Part shown: in pieces, positions 17,856-26,513 of the stretch
How the letters are laid out: each line of letters begins with the position of its first letter
Position numbering within the stretch: the first letter of the stretch is position 1
Assembly (NCBI GenBank): GCA_021324355.1
Contig: JAJPJD010000041.1
Location: 1-32,909, forward strand
DNA length: 32,909 nt
Origin: Actinomycetota bacterium
GTDB lineage: Bacteria; Actinomycetota; Acidimicrobiia; Acidimicrobiales; RAAP-2
Direction of reading: 5' to 3'
Translations under genes and position numbers: made by a program
Notes under the pieces: model-generated
What the model was told of the DNA's origin: nothing
What the model saw: the letters and a program-made list of their open reading frames with translations, nothing else
The model's database searches: none

Positions 17856-19246
17856 CCGTCTTGCGGGCCGGCCTGGCGACCGACATCGGTCGGGCCCGCC
17901 ACACCAACGAGGACCGGGCGGCTGCCGGCGACACCTTGTTTGCGGTGGCCGACGGGATGGGCGGAGCTCGCGGCGGGGAGGTCGCGGCCCGCCTGGCCAT
18001 CGAGACGCTGCAGGCTGCCTACGCTCGCAACCCGACCATTGCCGGCCTCCGGGAGGCCTTCGTGGCTGCCAACGCGGCCATCTGGGAGCAGAGTCTCCGG
18101 GTCGACGGCCTGCGGGGGATGGGCACTACCCTGACCGCGGCCGGTCTCACCGTGGGGGCCGATGGCCGGGACGTGATCGGCCTGGCCAACGTCGGGGACT
18201 CCCGGGCCTACCTCATGTCCGGCGGGACGGTTCGCCAGATCACGGCCGATCACAGTCTGGCCGAGGAGCGGGTCCGCCACGGTGAGATGACCGAGGCCGA
18301 GGCCGAGGTTCACCCCCATCGCCACATCCTGACCCGGGCGCTGGGCGTGGCCCCCGAGGTCGACGTGGACCTGTGGGAGCTGCACGTCCACACCGGCGAC
18401 CGGCTCCTGCTGTGCAGCGATGGCCTGACCAACGAGGTCGGGGTGGATCAGATCGCCCAGGTGCTCCGCTCGGTCCGTGACCCCCGGAAGGCCGCCCGGG
18501 CCCTGGTCGATCGGGCCAACGCCCACGGTGGCAGCGACAACGTCACGGTGGTCGTGGTGGACGTGCTGGTCGGCGAGGAAGGTTCGTCCGAGCCCTCCTC
18601 GGTCGCTCGGGTGGCCGCCGCGCCGGCTGGGCCGGTCGGTCCGGCGCCGGCGCCACCGGCCCTGGTGCCACCGGCGTCCGGAGGCGGGCCCGGCCCGTCA
18701 CCGGAGCGGCCCCCTGAGGTCACGTCGATGACCGCGGCGGTGACTGCCGGCGCGCCCGAAGCCGTCCGGGCCGGCGGGGTGGCCGTGATCGCTCCCGCCC
18801 CGGCGGCCCCGCCCCGGCCGGTCCCGCCCCGGCCGGGAGGGAGGGAGCTGGCCCCGCCCCCCCGGGAACCCCGGCGCGAGCGGCGGCGCCGGCTCGGAGT
18901 CCCCCGCCGGGTCACGCTCCGGGTGGTGCTGTTCTTCCTGGTCCTGCTGGCGGTGCCAGCTGGGGCGGTCGCGGTGGTGCGCTGGTACGCGATGGACAAC
19001 TGGTACGTGGCGATCGACCGCGGCAACCTCGCCGTCTACCAGGGTCGGCCCGGCGGGTTCCTCGGGTTCGAGCCTCGCCTGGTCGATCTGAGCACCGTGA
19101 CCACGAGCGAGGTGCTGCCGTTCCGGCTGGCCGCCCTGCGCCGCACGGTCAGCGAGCCGACGCTGATTGCGGCCGAGCACTACATCGCCAACCTCCACCA
19201 GGAGTACGTCGCCCAGCGAGTCTCGGCTCCGATGACCGGGCTGTAG
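17852..19246 (+). CDS. pstP: PP2C-type Ser/Thr protein phosphatase PstP
   Basis: A 464-residue membrane phosphatase that opposes PknB. The PP2C catalytic domain (about 5-240) has the metal-binding motifs ARHTNEDR, VADGMGG (Asp34), GTTLTA, NVGDSRAY, CSDGLTNE (Asp190) and GGSDNVTVVV (Asp229). A Pro/Ala-rich cytoplasmic linker (about 245-350), a membrane segment (356-378) and an 85-residue extracytoplasmic tail follow, as in mycobacterial PstP. GTG 17852 overlaps the fhaB stop by four bases. The gene ends three bases before pbpA, where rodA sits in mycobacteria and streptomycetes. The extracytoplasmic tail is of unknown function. Confidence 0.94.
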   Translation: MTVLRAGLATDIGRARHTNEDRAAAGDTLFAVADGMGGARGGEVAARLAIETLQAAYARNPTIAGLREAFVAANAAIWEQSLRVDGLRGMGTTLTAAGLTVGADGRDVIGLANVGDSRAYLMSGGTVRQITADHSLAEERVRHGEMTEAEAEVHPHRHILTRALGVAPEVDVDLWELHVHTGDRLLLCSDGLTNEVGVDQIAQVLRSVRDPRKAARALVDRANAHGGSDNVTVVVVDVLVGEEGSSEPSSVARVAAAPAGPVGPAPAPPALVPPASGGGPGPSPERPPEVTSMTAAVTAGAPEAVRAGGVAVIAPAPAAPPRPVPPRPGGRELAPPPREPRRERRRRLGVPRRVTLRVVLFFLVLLAVPAGAVAVVRWYAMDNWYVAIDRGNLAVYQGRPGGFLGFEPRLVDLSTVTTSEVLPFRLAALRRTVSEPTLIAAEHYIANLHQEYVAQRVSAPMTGL

Positions 19247-19249
19247 CCG

Positions 19250-20794
19250 ATGAGCCGCCGAATCCGCTGGTTGGGAGTTCTGCTGATCGTGTGCTTCGGG
19301 CTGGTGATCGTCCAGCTCACCAACATCCAGTTCCGTCGGGCCAGCGCGCTGGCCCACTCACCCAAGAATCCGGTCAACAACGTGGTGAACTTCGACAACC
19401 AGCGGGGGGACATCTTCGCTGCCGACGGGACGCTGCTCGCCCAGTCGGTGCGGGTTGCCCCGCCGGGGTCGAACCGGTTCCAGTTCGAGCGCCAGTACCC
19501 GACCGGGTCGCTGTTCTCCCAGATCGTTGGGGTGTGCAACGACGCGGTGGCGGTCGTCGGCTGCGACACCGGCGTGGAGGGCTACTACAGCGCCGTCCTC
19601 GGCCTTCACAAGCAGCCGATCCAGACCCTGAGCCAGCTGTTGTCGCCCCCGCCGCCCAGCACCGACGACATCACCCTGACCGTCGACCCGCACCTCCAGC
19701 AAGTGGCGATGGAGCAGCTGGCCAACCTGCAGGGGCCGCACAAGGACGGGGCGATCGTGGTCCTCGACCCAAAGACCGGGGCCGTCTTGGCCATGGCGTC
19801 CCAGCCGACGTATGACCCGGCCCCGCTGGCCTCGCCCGACCCCAAGGTGGCCGCCGCCGCCGAGTACCTCGACAACCTGCCGGACGACGAGGGCTACAAG
19901 CCGATCCTGCCCTTGGCCACCTTCTACCCGATCCAGCCCGGGTCGACGGCCAAGGTGGTGACCACGGCTGCGATCTTCGACATGGACCCGGCGCTGGCCA
20001 CCTACAACTACCCGGTGTCGCTGTGCCAGGCCCTTCCTGACACCAACAAGACCATCTGCAACGACGCCGACACCGCCTCGCTCGCCACCCCGTGCGGGGG
20101 GACCATCCAGACCATGCTGCCCCAGTCCTGCGACCCGGGCTACGCCGAGCTGGGCCTGCTGCTGGGCGCGTACTCGCTGTCCCAGCAGGCGAGCCTGTTC
20201 GGGTTCAACAGCCGCCCGCCCCTCGACATCGCCCCCGACAACTCGACCGTCGGCTACGCGGTGCAACCGTCGCTGTACCCGACGGCGCAGCAGCTGAGCC
20301 CGGGCGGCAACCCCGGCGTTCCCGGCCAGGCGTACTCGGCATTTGGCCAGCAGGACGTGGAGACCACTGCGCTGCAGAACGCGCTGGTGGCCGCGGCGGT
20401 CGCAAACGGCGGCAAGGAGATGGTCCCCCATTTCTTGGAGAAGATCACCGACGCCCAGGGGCGGGTGGTGGAGACCTACAAGCCCCAGCTGTGGCGCCAG
20501 GCCATGTCGCCCCAGGCGGCCGCCCAGATCATCCCGCTGATGGAAGCGGTGGTGACCTCGGGCACCGCCAGCGGCGACGGCTTCCCGCCTTCGCTCCAGG
20601 CCGCGGTCAAGACCGGGACGGCCCAGGTCGGCACCCCGACCCAGTCCATCGCCGACTGGATGATCGGGTTCGCCCCCGCCTCCAACCCCAAGATCGCGGT
20701 GGCGGTCGTGGTTCCCGACCAGGGGCTGGGCACCTACGGGGCCACCGTGGCCGGGCCGATCATGGTGGCCATGATGGAAGCCGCACTGGGATGA
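19250..20794 (+). CDS. pbpA: Class B penicillin-binding protein PbpA (transpeptidase)
   Basis: A 514-residue monofunctional transpeptidase that crosslinks peptidoglycan. It has an N-terminal membrane anchor (about 6-24, IRWLGVLLIVCFGLVIVQL), a short dimerisation/pedestal region with NQRGDIFAADG, and the transpeptidase domain (about 160-514). Active-site motifs are STAK (Ser232-Lys235), SCD (293-295) and KTGT (454-457). The second motif is normally S-x-N; here the third residue is Asp. Six extracytoplasmic cysteines (96, 105, 259, 270, 282, 294) could form disulfides. Class B enzymes normally work with a SEDS glycosyltransferase (RodA/FtsW), which is absent from this operon. The ATG is three bases after pstP, so coupling is likely. 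Confidence 0.94.
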   Translation: MSRRIRWLGVLLIVCFGLVIVQLTNIQFRRASALAHSPKNPVNNVVNFDNQRGDIFAADGTLLAQSVRVAPPGSNRFQFERQYPTGSLFSQIVGVCNDAVAVVGCDTGVEGYYSAVLGLHKQPIQTLSQLLSPPPPSTDDITLTVDPHLQQVAMEQLANLQGPHKDGAIVVLDPKTGAVLAMASQPTYDPAPLASPDPKVAAAAEYLDNLPDDEGYKPILPLATFYPIQPGSTAKVVTTAAIFDMDPALATYNYPVSLCQALPDTNKTICNDADTASLATPCGGTIQTMLPQSCDPGYAELGLLLGAYSLSQQASLFGFNSRPPLDIAPDNSTVGYAVQPSLYPTAQQLSPGGNPGVPGQAYSAFGQQDVETTALQNALVAAAVANGGKEMVPHFLEKITDAQGRVVETYKPQLWRQAMSPQAAAQIIPLMEAVVTSGTASGDGFPPSLQAAVKTGTAQVGTPTQSIADWMIGFAPASNPKIAVAVVVPDQGLGTYGATVAGPIMVAMMEAALG

Positions 20795-20862
20795 GCCGGC
20801 CGGACCTCCGCTGTCCCCATCGCCCCGTGGCGCCGGCCCCCGACGCCTAGGCTCTGGTCGGC

Positions 20863-22821
20863 ATGCAGCCCGTCGAGGTCCCCCGAGTCTTCTCCGAGCG
20901 GTACGAGCTCACCCACCTGGTGGCTCGGGGAGGGATGGCCGAGGTCTACCGCGCCCAGGACCGCCTGCTCGACCGCCCGGTCGCGCTCAAGGTGCTGTTC
21001 CCCGAGCTGTCGGTGGACCGGGCGTTCGTCGAACGGTTCCGCCGGGAGGCCCAGGCGGCGGCCAGGCTCTCGCACCCCAACATCGTGCCGGTCTTCGACT
21101 GGGGTGAGGACGCCGGCGCGTACTTCATCGTGATGGAGTACGTCGAGGGCCGGCCCCTCTCCGCGGTGCTGCGGGAGAGCGGACCGCTCGATCCAGCTCG
21201 AGCGGCCGAGATCGCGTCCCAGGTAGCGGCGGCGCTGGCCTCTGCGCACCGCCACGGGGTGGTGCACCGGGACATCAAGCCGGGCAACGTCCTCATCACC
21301 GACGACGGCCAGGTGAAAGTGACCGACTTCGGCATCGCCCGGGCGGTCAACACCGAGGACAGCCTCACCCAGACCGGGGCGGTGATGGGGACCGCGACCT
21401 ACTTCTCGCCCGAGCAGGCCGAGGGGCTGGGGGTGGATGCCCGCAGTGACATCTACTCGCTCGGGGTGGTGCTGTTCGAGATGCTCACCGGCCGCCCCCC
21501 GTTCCTGGGAGACACCCCGGTCTCGGTCGCCTCCAAACACGTGCGCGACGTGCCCCCCACGCCTCGGGAGATCGTCGAGACCGTCCCGGTCGAGCTGGAG
21601 GCGGTGGTCATGAAGGCCATGGCCAAGCAGCCCGCGCAGCGCTACCAGGGGGCCGAGGACTTCCAGGCCGACCTGGGCCGGTTCTTGGAGGGCCGGCCGG
21701 TGGTGGCCGGGCCCCCCAACGGGAACTTGACCGCGACCCAGGTCATCGGGTCGGTGCCCGCCACACAGACCCAGGCCGCGGCGACCCGGGCCTTCCCCGC
21801 CGCCCCCCGGCGCGAGACCGGCCGCCGCCGGCGCCGGTGGGGCTGGCTCGCGCTGCTGGCCATCCTGCTGGCGGCGCTGGCGGTGGTTGCCTACCTGCTG
21901 GTCTCCAGCCTCACCGGAGGGTTCGCGCTTCCCAACGTGGTTGGCAAGCCGCTGGTCCAGGCCGAACGGATCCTCACCGCCAAGGGCCTGGTGATCGGCA
22001 CCACCACCAACCGGGTCGACCCGGCTGCCCCGGGGACGGTCATCAGCACCGAACCCCCGCCGGGGGCCCGGGTCTCCAAGCACGCGGTGGTGAACCTGGT
22101 GGTGTCCACCGGCAACGCCACGGTGAAAGTGCCCAACGTGGTCGGTCTTGACCTGGCCTCGGCCGAGGCAGTGCTGACCAACGACCACCTCGCCTACAAG
22201 GTGCAGTTCGTCCAGAGCTCCGGGCAGCAGAACTTCGTGCTGTCCCAGTCGCCGGCTCCGGGGACCACCGTCCGGCGCGGCGCGAAGGTCGTCATCTCCA
22301 TCCCCCAGCCGACCAACCAGGTCACCGTGCCCAACCTGGCCGGCCTCACCCCTGGGCAGGCGGCGGCCGAGCTGGGTGGCGAGTCGCTGTCGGTCGGGAG
22401 CCAGACCCAGGCGTGCTCCAACTCCTACCCCTCGGGCGAGATCTCGGGGTCCAGCCCGCCTGCCGGGGCCTCGGTGGCCCGGGGGACCTCGGTGAACCTG
22501 GTCGTCTCGAGCGGCCCCTGTCAGGTGGTGGTGGAGAACGTGGTCGGCCAGAGCGCGACCGACGCCACCAACACCCTGAAGGGACAGGGCCTGACGGTGG
22601 CCCAGACCACCACCAACGCCTGCTCGGGGTCCGACAACGGCACCGTGGTCAGCCAGAACCCCTCAGCCGGCACCCAGGTCAACCTGCCGGCCACGGTGAC
22701 CATCACCGTCTGCAGCGCCCCGGTGCCGCCGTCCACCACCACGACCACCGCCCCCGGGCCCGGCAACGGCCCCGGGGGGCTCAACCACCAGGTAACGCGG
22801 CCAGGAAGTTCCGGAGCATAG
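20863..22821 (+). CDS. pknB: Ser/Thr protein kinase PknB with PASTA domains
   Basis: A 652-residue receptor kinase. The kinase domain (about 14-280) has glycine loop VARGGMAEVY, catalytic Lys43, HRDIKPGNV (Asp137), DFG (155-157) and an activation loop with SLTQTGAVMGTATYFSPEQ containing the phosphorylatable threonines. After a juxtamembrane linker and Arg-rich stop (320-326) come a membrane helix (328-349) and four extracellular PASTA repeats (about 355-417, 421-481, 487-551, 554-618), then a Ser/Thr/Pro tail. PASTA domains bind muropeptides or lipid II. Repeats 3 and 4 each contain a cysteine pair (518/553, 587/617). No pknA precedes it, so this is the cluster's only kinase. The 3' end overlaps the convergent trpG by 41 bases. 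Confidence 0.95.
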   Translation: MQPVEVPRVFSERYELTHLVARGGMAEVYRAQDRLLDRPVALKVLFPELSVDRAFVERFRREAQAAARLSHPNIVPVFDWGEDAGAYFIVMEYVEGRPLSAVLRESGPLDPARAAEIASQVAAALASAHRHGVVHRDIKPGNVLITDDGQVKVTDFGIARAVNTEDSLTQTGAVMGTATYFSPEQAEGLGVDARSDIYSLGVVLFEMLTGRPPFLGDTPVSVASKHVRDVPPTPREIVETVPVELEAVVMKAMAKQPAQRYQGAEDFQADLGRFLEGRPVVAGPPNGNLTATQVIGSVPATQTQAAATRAFPAAPRRETGRRRRRWGWLALLAILLAALAVVAYLLVSSLTGGFALPNVVGKPLVQAERILTAKGLVIGTTTNRVDPAAPGTVISTEPPPGARVSKHAVVNLVVSTGNATVKVPNVVGLDLASAEAVLTNDHLAYKVQFVQSSGQQNFVLSQSPAPGTTVRRGAKVVISIPQPTNQVTVPNLAGLTPGQAAAELGGESLSVGSQTQACSNSYPSGEISGSSPPAGASVARGTSVNLVVSSGPCQVVVENVVGQSATDATNTLKGQGLTVAQTTTNACSGSDNGTVVSQNPSAGTQVNLPATVTITVCSAPVPPSTTTTTAPGPGNGPGGLNHQVTRPGSSGA

Positions 22822-23365
22822 GAAGCCCCGAGGCGGTCAGCACCGACTCGGGGTGGAACTGGACCCCCTCGACCGCCAGCTGGCGGTGCCGGAGCCCCAT
22901 CACCACCCCGTCGTCGGTGGTCGCACTGACCTCGAGCACCGCCGGCACGTGCTCTGGGTCGACGACCAGGGAGTGGTAGCGGGTCGCGACCAGCGGATCG
23001 GGAAGGCCGGCGAACAGGGTGCGGCCGTCGTGGTGGATCTCGGAGGTCTTGCCGTGCATCAAGGTGGGGGCTGGCACGACCTGGCCGCCGAAGTACTGGC
23101 CGATGCACTGGTGGCCGAGGCACACCCCCAGGATGGGCACCCGTCCGGCGAAGTGGCCGACGACTGCCAGCGAGACACCGGCTGACTCCGGTCGACCCGG
23201 ACCGGGCGAGATGACGATGCCGTCTGGCTGAGCTGCCTCGATCTCGTGGATGCCGACCGCGTCGTTGCGGCCGACGACCGGGTCGGCTCCCAGCTCCCCC
23301 AGCTCCTGGACGAGGTTGTAGACGAAGGAGTCGTAGTTGTCGACGAGGAAGATCCGCGGCCCCAC
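22781..23365 (-). CDS. trpG: Glutamine amidotransferase, TrpG/PabA type
   Basis: A 194-residue class I glutaminase subunit that supplies ammonia to anthranilate or aminodeoxychorismate synthase. It begins GPRIFLVDNYDSFVYNL, the family N terminus, has the oxyanion motif SPGPGRPESAG, the nucleophile cysteine in LGVCLGHQCIGQYFG, and the His/Glu of the triad in GVQFHPESVLT. GTG 23365 was chosen because it starts just before that N terminus; an ATG at 23425 would add a Pro/Gly-rich stretch. Tryptophan versus folate role cannot be told from sequence alone and no trpE or pabB is adjacent; in mycobacteria the trpG gene holds this same position between pknB and crgA. Divergent from crgA (74 bp). Confidence 0.93.
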   Translation of the reverse strand: MGPRIFLVDNYDSFVYNLVQELGELGADPVVGRNDAVGIHEIEAAQPDGIVISPGPGRPESAGVSLAVVGHFAGRVPILGVCLGHQCIGQYFGGQVVPAPTLMHGKTSEIHHDGRTLFAGLPDPLVATRYHSLVVDPEHVPAVLEVSATTDDGVVMGLRHRQLAVEGVQFHPESVLTASGLPMLRNFLAALPGG

Positions 23366-23439
23366 GGCGGCGCCATGGTACTGCCCGGGTGCTGCACCCG
23401 GTCCGGGACCAGCGCCGGCCGGCACTAGTGTGCACAGCC

Positions 23440-23754
23440 ATGGCCAGGACCGGTCGGGCTGGGCGAGCCCGTGGCGGGCGCACGACTCCCAAGGGTGGAA
23501 CGGCCGCCGGTCCCCGGGTCGGCCGGTACACCCCTCCCGAGCAGAGCGGCCGCTACACCCGGCCGGTCCCGACCACGGTCCGTCGCAGCGCCCGGTGGTT
23601 CGGGCCGGCCATTCTGGCGCTGCTCGTGATCGGGATCCTCATGATCCTGCTCAACTACCTCACCGTGCTGCCAGGATCGGTCTCGGTGTGGTACCTGGTG
23701 GCCGGGTTGGTGGTGATCTTCCTCGGCTTCATCATGGCCACCACCTACCGCTGA
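23440..23754 (+). CDS. crgA: Cell division protein CrgA
   Basis: A 104-residue CrgA (UPF0233). A basic cytoplasmic N terminus with the family's GRYTPPEQSGRYT is followed by two membrane helices (about 53-75, WFGPAILALLVIGILMILL, and 84-103, WYLVAGLVVIFLGFIMATTY) joined by a short loop with NYLTVLPG, the conserved signature. CrgA is an actinobacterial divisome membrane protein that contacts FtsZ and septal PBPs. ATG 23440 gives the usual length; an in-frame upstream start at 23389 has no support. Its place beside trpG and pknB matches mycobacteria. Confidence 0.94.
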   Translation: MARTGRAGRARGGRTTPKGGTAAGPRVGRYTPPEQSGRYTRPVPTTVRRSARWFGPAILALLVIGILMILLNYLTVLPGSVSVWYLVAGLVVIFLGFIMATTYR

Positions 23755-23769
23755 GGGGCGGCCAGCGCC

Positions 23770-24948
23770 TCAGCCGAGGCGCTCGATGATGCAGGCGTTG
23801 GCCAGCCCACCCCCCTCGCACATGGTGAGCAGGCCGTAGCGGCCGCTGGTCCGTTCCAGCTCGTTGAGCAGGGTGGCCAGCAGCTTGGCCCCTGACGCCC
23901 CGAGCGGGTGGCCGAGCGCGATCGCGCCGCCGTTGACGTTCACCCGCTCCATGTCCGGGTGGAGCTCCTTCTCCCAGGCCAGCACCACCGACGCGAAGGC
24001 CTCGTTGATCTCGACGACGTCGATGTCGTCAATGGTGAGCTTCGCCCGCTCGAGCACCATCTTGGTCGCCGGGATGGGCCCGGTCAGCATGGTCACCGGG
24101 TCGGCCCCGGTGACCGCGAAGGCCACGAAGCGGGCCCGGGGCGTGTAGCCCATGGCCGACGCCTTCTCCTCGCTCATGATGAGCGTTGCTGACGCACCGT
24201 CGGTGATCTGGGAGGAGTTGCCGGCGGTGACCTTGCCGTCCTCCTTGAACGCCGGCTTCAGGTTGGCCAGCACCTCGACCGTGGTGTCGGGCCGGATTCC
24301 CTCGTCGCTGGCGAAGATCTCGTCGGTGTCCTTGCCCTCGTCGTCGCGCACCGCGACGGGCACGATCTCGTTGTCGAACCGGCCCTCGGCCCTGGCCCGG
24401 GCGGCCCGCTGCTGGCTCCGGGCGCCGTAGGCGTCGAGGTCCTCGCGGCTCAGCCCCCAACGGTCGGCGATCATCTCGGCGCCGATGCCCTGGCTGACCA
24501 GCCCGCCCACCGGGGCGTAGCGGGCCTGGACCCGGGGCCCGAAGGGGAACCCGACCTCGCGGACCACCGAGGAGCCCATCGGGACCCGAGTCATCGCCTC
24601 GACGCCGCCGGCCACCACCATGTCGTACGCGCCGGCCATCACCCCTTGGGCTGCGAAGTGCACCGCCTGCTGGGAGGAGCCGCACTGGCGGTCGACCGTG
24701 GTCGCCGGGACCGACTCAGGCCAGCCGGCCGCCAGGACAGCCGAGCGGCCGATGTTGAGCGCCTGCTCGCCGACCTGCATCACGCAGCCGGTGATCACGT
24801 CGTCGACCTGGGCCGGGTCGAACCCGTTGCGGGCCTGGAGCGCCTTGAGCGGCTCGGAGGCGAGGTCGACCGCGTGCCAGTTGCGGAGCTTGCCGTTGCG
24901 CTTGCCTCCAGCGGTGCGGACGGCGTCGACGATGACGGCAGTGGTCAT
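23770..24948 (-). CDS. Acetyl-CoA acetyltransferase / 3-ketoacyl-CoA thiolase
   Basis: A 392-residue thiolase that cleaves or condenses beta-ketoacyl-CoA. Catalytic residues are Cys89 (VDRQCGSSQQAV), His347 (ALGHPLGASGAK) and Cys377 (TMCEGGGLANA), and EINEAFA is intact. The wording VAGGVEAMTRVPMGSS and an ending IIERLG resemble actinobacterial FadA-type thiolases used in fatty acid or sterol side-chain oxidation; chain-length preference cannot be read. ATG 24948 has AAGGAGAG seven bases upstream. It is a single gene, convergent with crgA and divergent from the thioesterase gene, with no beta-oxidation partners adjacent. Confidence 0.94.
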   Translation of the reverse strand: MTTAVIVDAVRTAGGKRNGKLRNWHAVDLASEPLKALQARNGFDPAQVDDVITGCVMQVGEQALNIGRSAVLAAGWPESVPATTVDRQCGSSQQAVHFAAQGVMAGAYDMVVAGGVEAMTRVPMGSSVVREVGFPFGPRVQARYAPVGGLVSQGIGAEMIADRWGLSREDLDAYGARSQQRAARARAEGRFDNEIVPVAVRDDEGKDTDEIFASDEGIRPDTTVEVLANLKPAFKEDGKVTAGNSSQITDGASATLIMSEEKASAMGYTPRARFVAFAVTGADPVTMLTGPIPATKMVLERAKLTIDDIDVVEINEAFASVVLAWEKELHPDMERVNVNGGAIALGHPLGASGAKLLATLLNELERTSGRYGLLTMCEGGGLANACIIERLG

Positions 24949-25082
24949 GGGACTCTCCTTCCGGGGCCACGGTGTGGGCCGCGTACCCAGCCTAGTTCGG
25001 CCGCCGGGACCCGTACCGGGGCCGGCTAACCTGCCGGCCCATGGTTGCAGCGGGCGCTGGACGCGGCGGTGAGGGGCGCGAC

Positions 25083-25502
25083 ATGGACCGGTGGCTGGGC
25101 GACGGCGGCATGCCGCTGCTCGGCCAGGTGGGGGCCCGCCTCGAGCGATACGGGGTCGACGGCGAGGACCTGGGCTGGGTGGAGGGCTCGTTCACCCCGA
25201 CCGAGCTGGCGTGCAACACCGGCGGCATCGTCCAAGCGGGGGTGCACTCGCTCCTCCTCGACGCCTGCATCAACTTCGCCATCAACGCTGCTTTGCCCCG
25301 AGGCGCCCGGGCCCGTGCCACCCTCGAGCTCAAGACCGAGACCATGCGACCGGTCGCGCCGGGGGCCACCTACCTGCTCCGGGGCGAGGTGGTCCGGATG
25401 GCCCGCCAGGTCGCCTACGGCGAGGCCAGCGTGCGGGGGGCAGACGGCGAACTGTGCTCCCGGGCCACCGGCACCTTCCTGCTCCAGCGACCCGAGCGCT
25501 GA
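25083..25502 (+). CDS. Hotdog-fold thioesterase, PaaI-like
   Basis: A 139-residue single-domain hotdog protein. The core reads ELACNTGGIVQAGVHSLLLDACINFAIN, then LELKTETMRPVAPGATYLLRGEV and a C-terminal SRATGTFLL, the PaaI/YbgC-like pattern of acyl-CoA thioesterases. The usual H-G-G is Q-A-G here, while the catalytic-type Asp in LLLDA remains, so activity is likely but not certain. ATG 25083 has GAGGGG six bases upstream; ATG 25041 is also in frame and would add 14 residues. Its stop lies two bases from the convergent pirin stop. It may serve the neighbouring divergent thiolase, but this is only proximity. Confidence 0.82.
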   Translation: MDRWLGDGGMPLLGQVGARLERYGVDGEDLGWVEGSFTPTELACNTGGIVQAGVHSLLLDACINFAINAALPRGARARATLELKTETMRPVAPGATYLLRGEVVRMARQVAYGEASVRGADGELCSRATGTFLLQRPER

Positions 25503-25504
25503 GT

Positions 25505-26458
25505 TCAGCCGGCTGGCTCGAGGTGCTCAGCCGGCACCTGTCCCAGCCGCCCTTGGCGGTAGTCCTCGAACGCCTGGACCAGCTCGGCCCGGGTGGTCAT
25601 CACGAACGGGCCGTAGGCGGCCACCGGCTCTCGGATGGGCCGGCCGCCCAGCAGCAGCACGTCGAAGGTGGCGCCCCCGACCCCGCCTGGTGCCTCGAGG
25701 GCGATCGCGTCGCCGGCGCCGAGCACGGCCAGCTGGCCCGCCCGCAGCGGCGTCCCTCCGGTCGACCCGCGCCCAGCTAGGCCGTAGACGAGGGCGTTGA
25801 ACGCCGGTGGCCAGGGCAGCACCAGCCGGGCGCCAGGGGACACCGTGGCGTGCACCAGGGCGATCGGGGTCCATGTGCGCCCCGGCCCGCGTCGGCCACC
25901 CACCTCGCCGGTGATCACCCGGACCAGCGCCCCGCCGTCGGGCGAGCTGGCCAGGGCAATCGCCCCGGGGCCGATGTCCTGGTAGCGGGGGTTCACCCAC
26001 TTCGCCGCGGCCGGGAGGTTGACCCACAGCTGGATGCCGTGGAACCGGCCGCCGCTGGCCACCAGCGCCGCCGGCGGGGTCTCGATGTGGAGGATCCCGG
26101 AGCCAGCGGTCATCCACTGGGTGGCCCCGTCGGCGATCAGGCCACCGCCCCCGGTCGAGTCGTGGTGCTCGAACGCCCCGTCGATCATGTAGGTGACGGT
26201 CTCAAAGCCGCGGTGGGGATGCCACGGCGTTCCCTTCGGCTCGCCCGGGCCGTAGTCGACCTCGCCCATCTGGTCCATGTGGACGAACGGGTCGAGCTCG
26301 GCCAACGGCACCCCGGCGAAGGCTCGGCGCACCGGGAATCCTTCGCCCTCCAAGGCCCGGGGGGCGCTGGTCAGGCGGGTGACCGGGCGGATCCGAGCGC
26401 CCGCCGGCGCCTCGATGCGCGCCAGGACGAGCGGATCGTCGACAGTGACTGCAGGCAT
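25505..26458 (-). CDS. Pirin family protein
   Basis: A 317-residue pirin, a bicupin iron protein; bacterial members include quercetin dioxygenases and regulators of pyruvate metabolism. The metal site of the N-terminal cupin is intact: PWHPHRGFETVTYMIDG gives two histidines, and SGILHIETP the third His and the Glu. A second cupin domain fills the C-terminal half (RLVLPWPPAFNALVYGLAGRG). ATG 26458 has GGAGG five bases upstream and begins MPAVTVDDPLVL; the frame is open to 26767 but only inside the next gene. Function beyond the family is unknown. Confidence 0.92.
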   Translation of the reverse strand: MPAVTVDDPLVLARIEAPAGARIRPVTRLTSAPRALEGEGFPVRRAFAGVPLAELDPFVHMDQMGEVDYGPGEPKGTPWHPHRGFETVTYMIDGAFEHHDSTGGGGLIADGATQWMTAGSGILHIETPPAALVASGGRFHGIQLWVNLPAAAKWVNPRYQDIGPGAIALASSPDGGALVRVITGEVGGRRGPGRTWTPIALVHATVSPGARLVLPWPPAFNALVYGLAGRGSTGGTPLRAGQLAVLGAGDAIALEAPGGVGGATFDVLLLGGRPIREPVAAYGPFVMTTRAELVQAFEDYRQGRLGQVPAEHLEPAG

Positions 26459-26513
26459 GGTCGCCTCCTTGTGATCCTCAACGCTCCGCTGGTGGCCGGG
26501 ATTCCGCGGCTGC

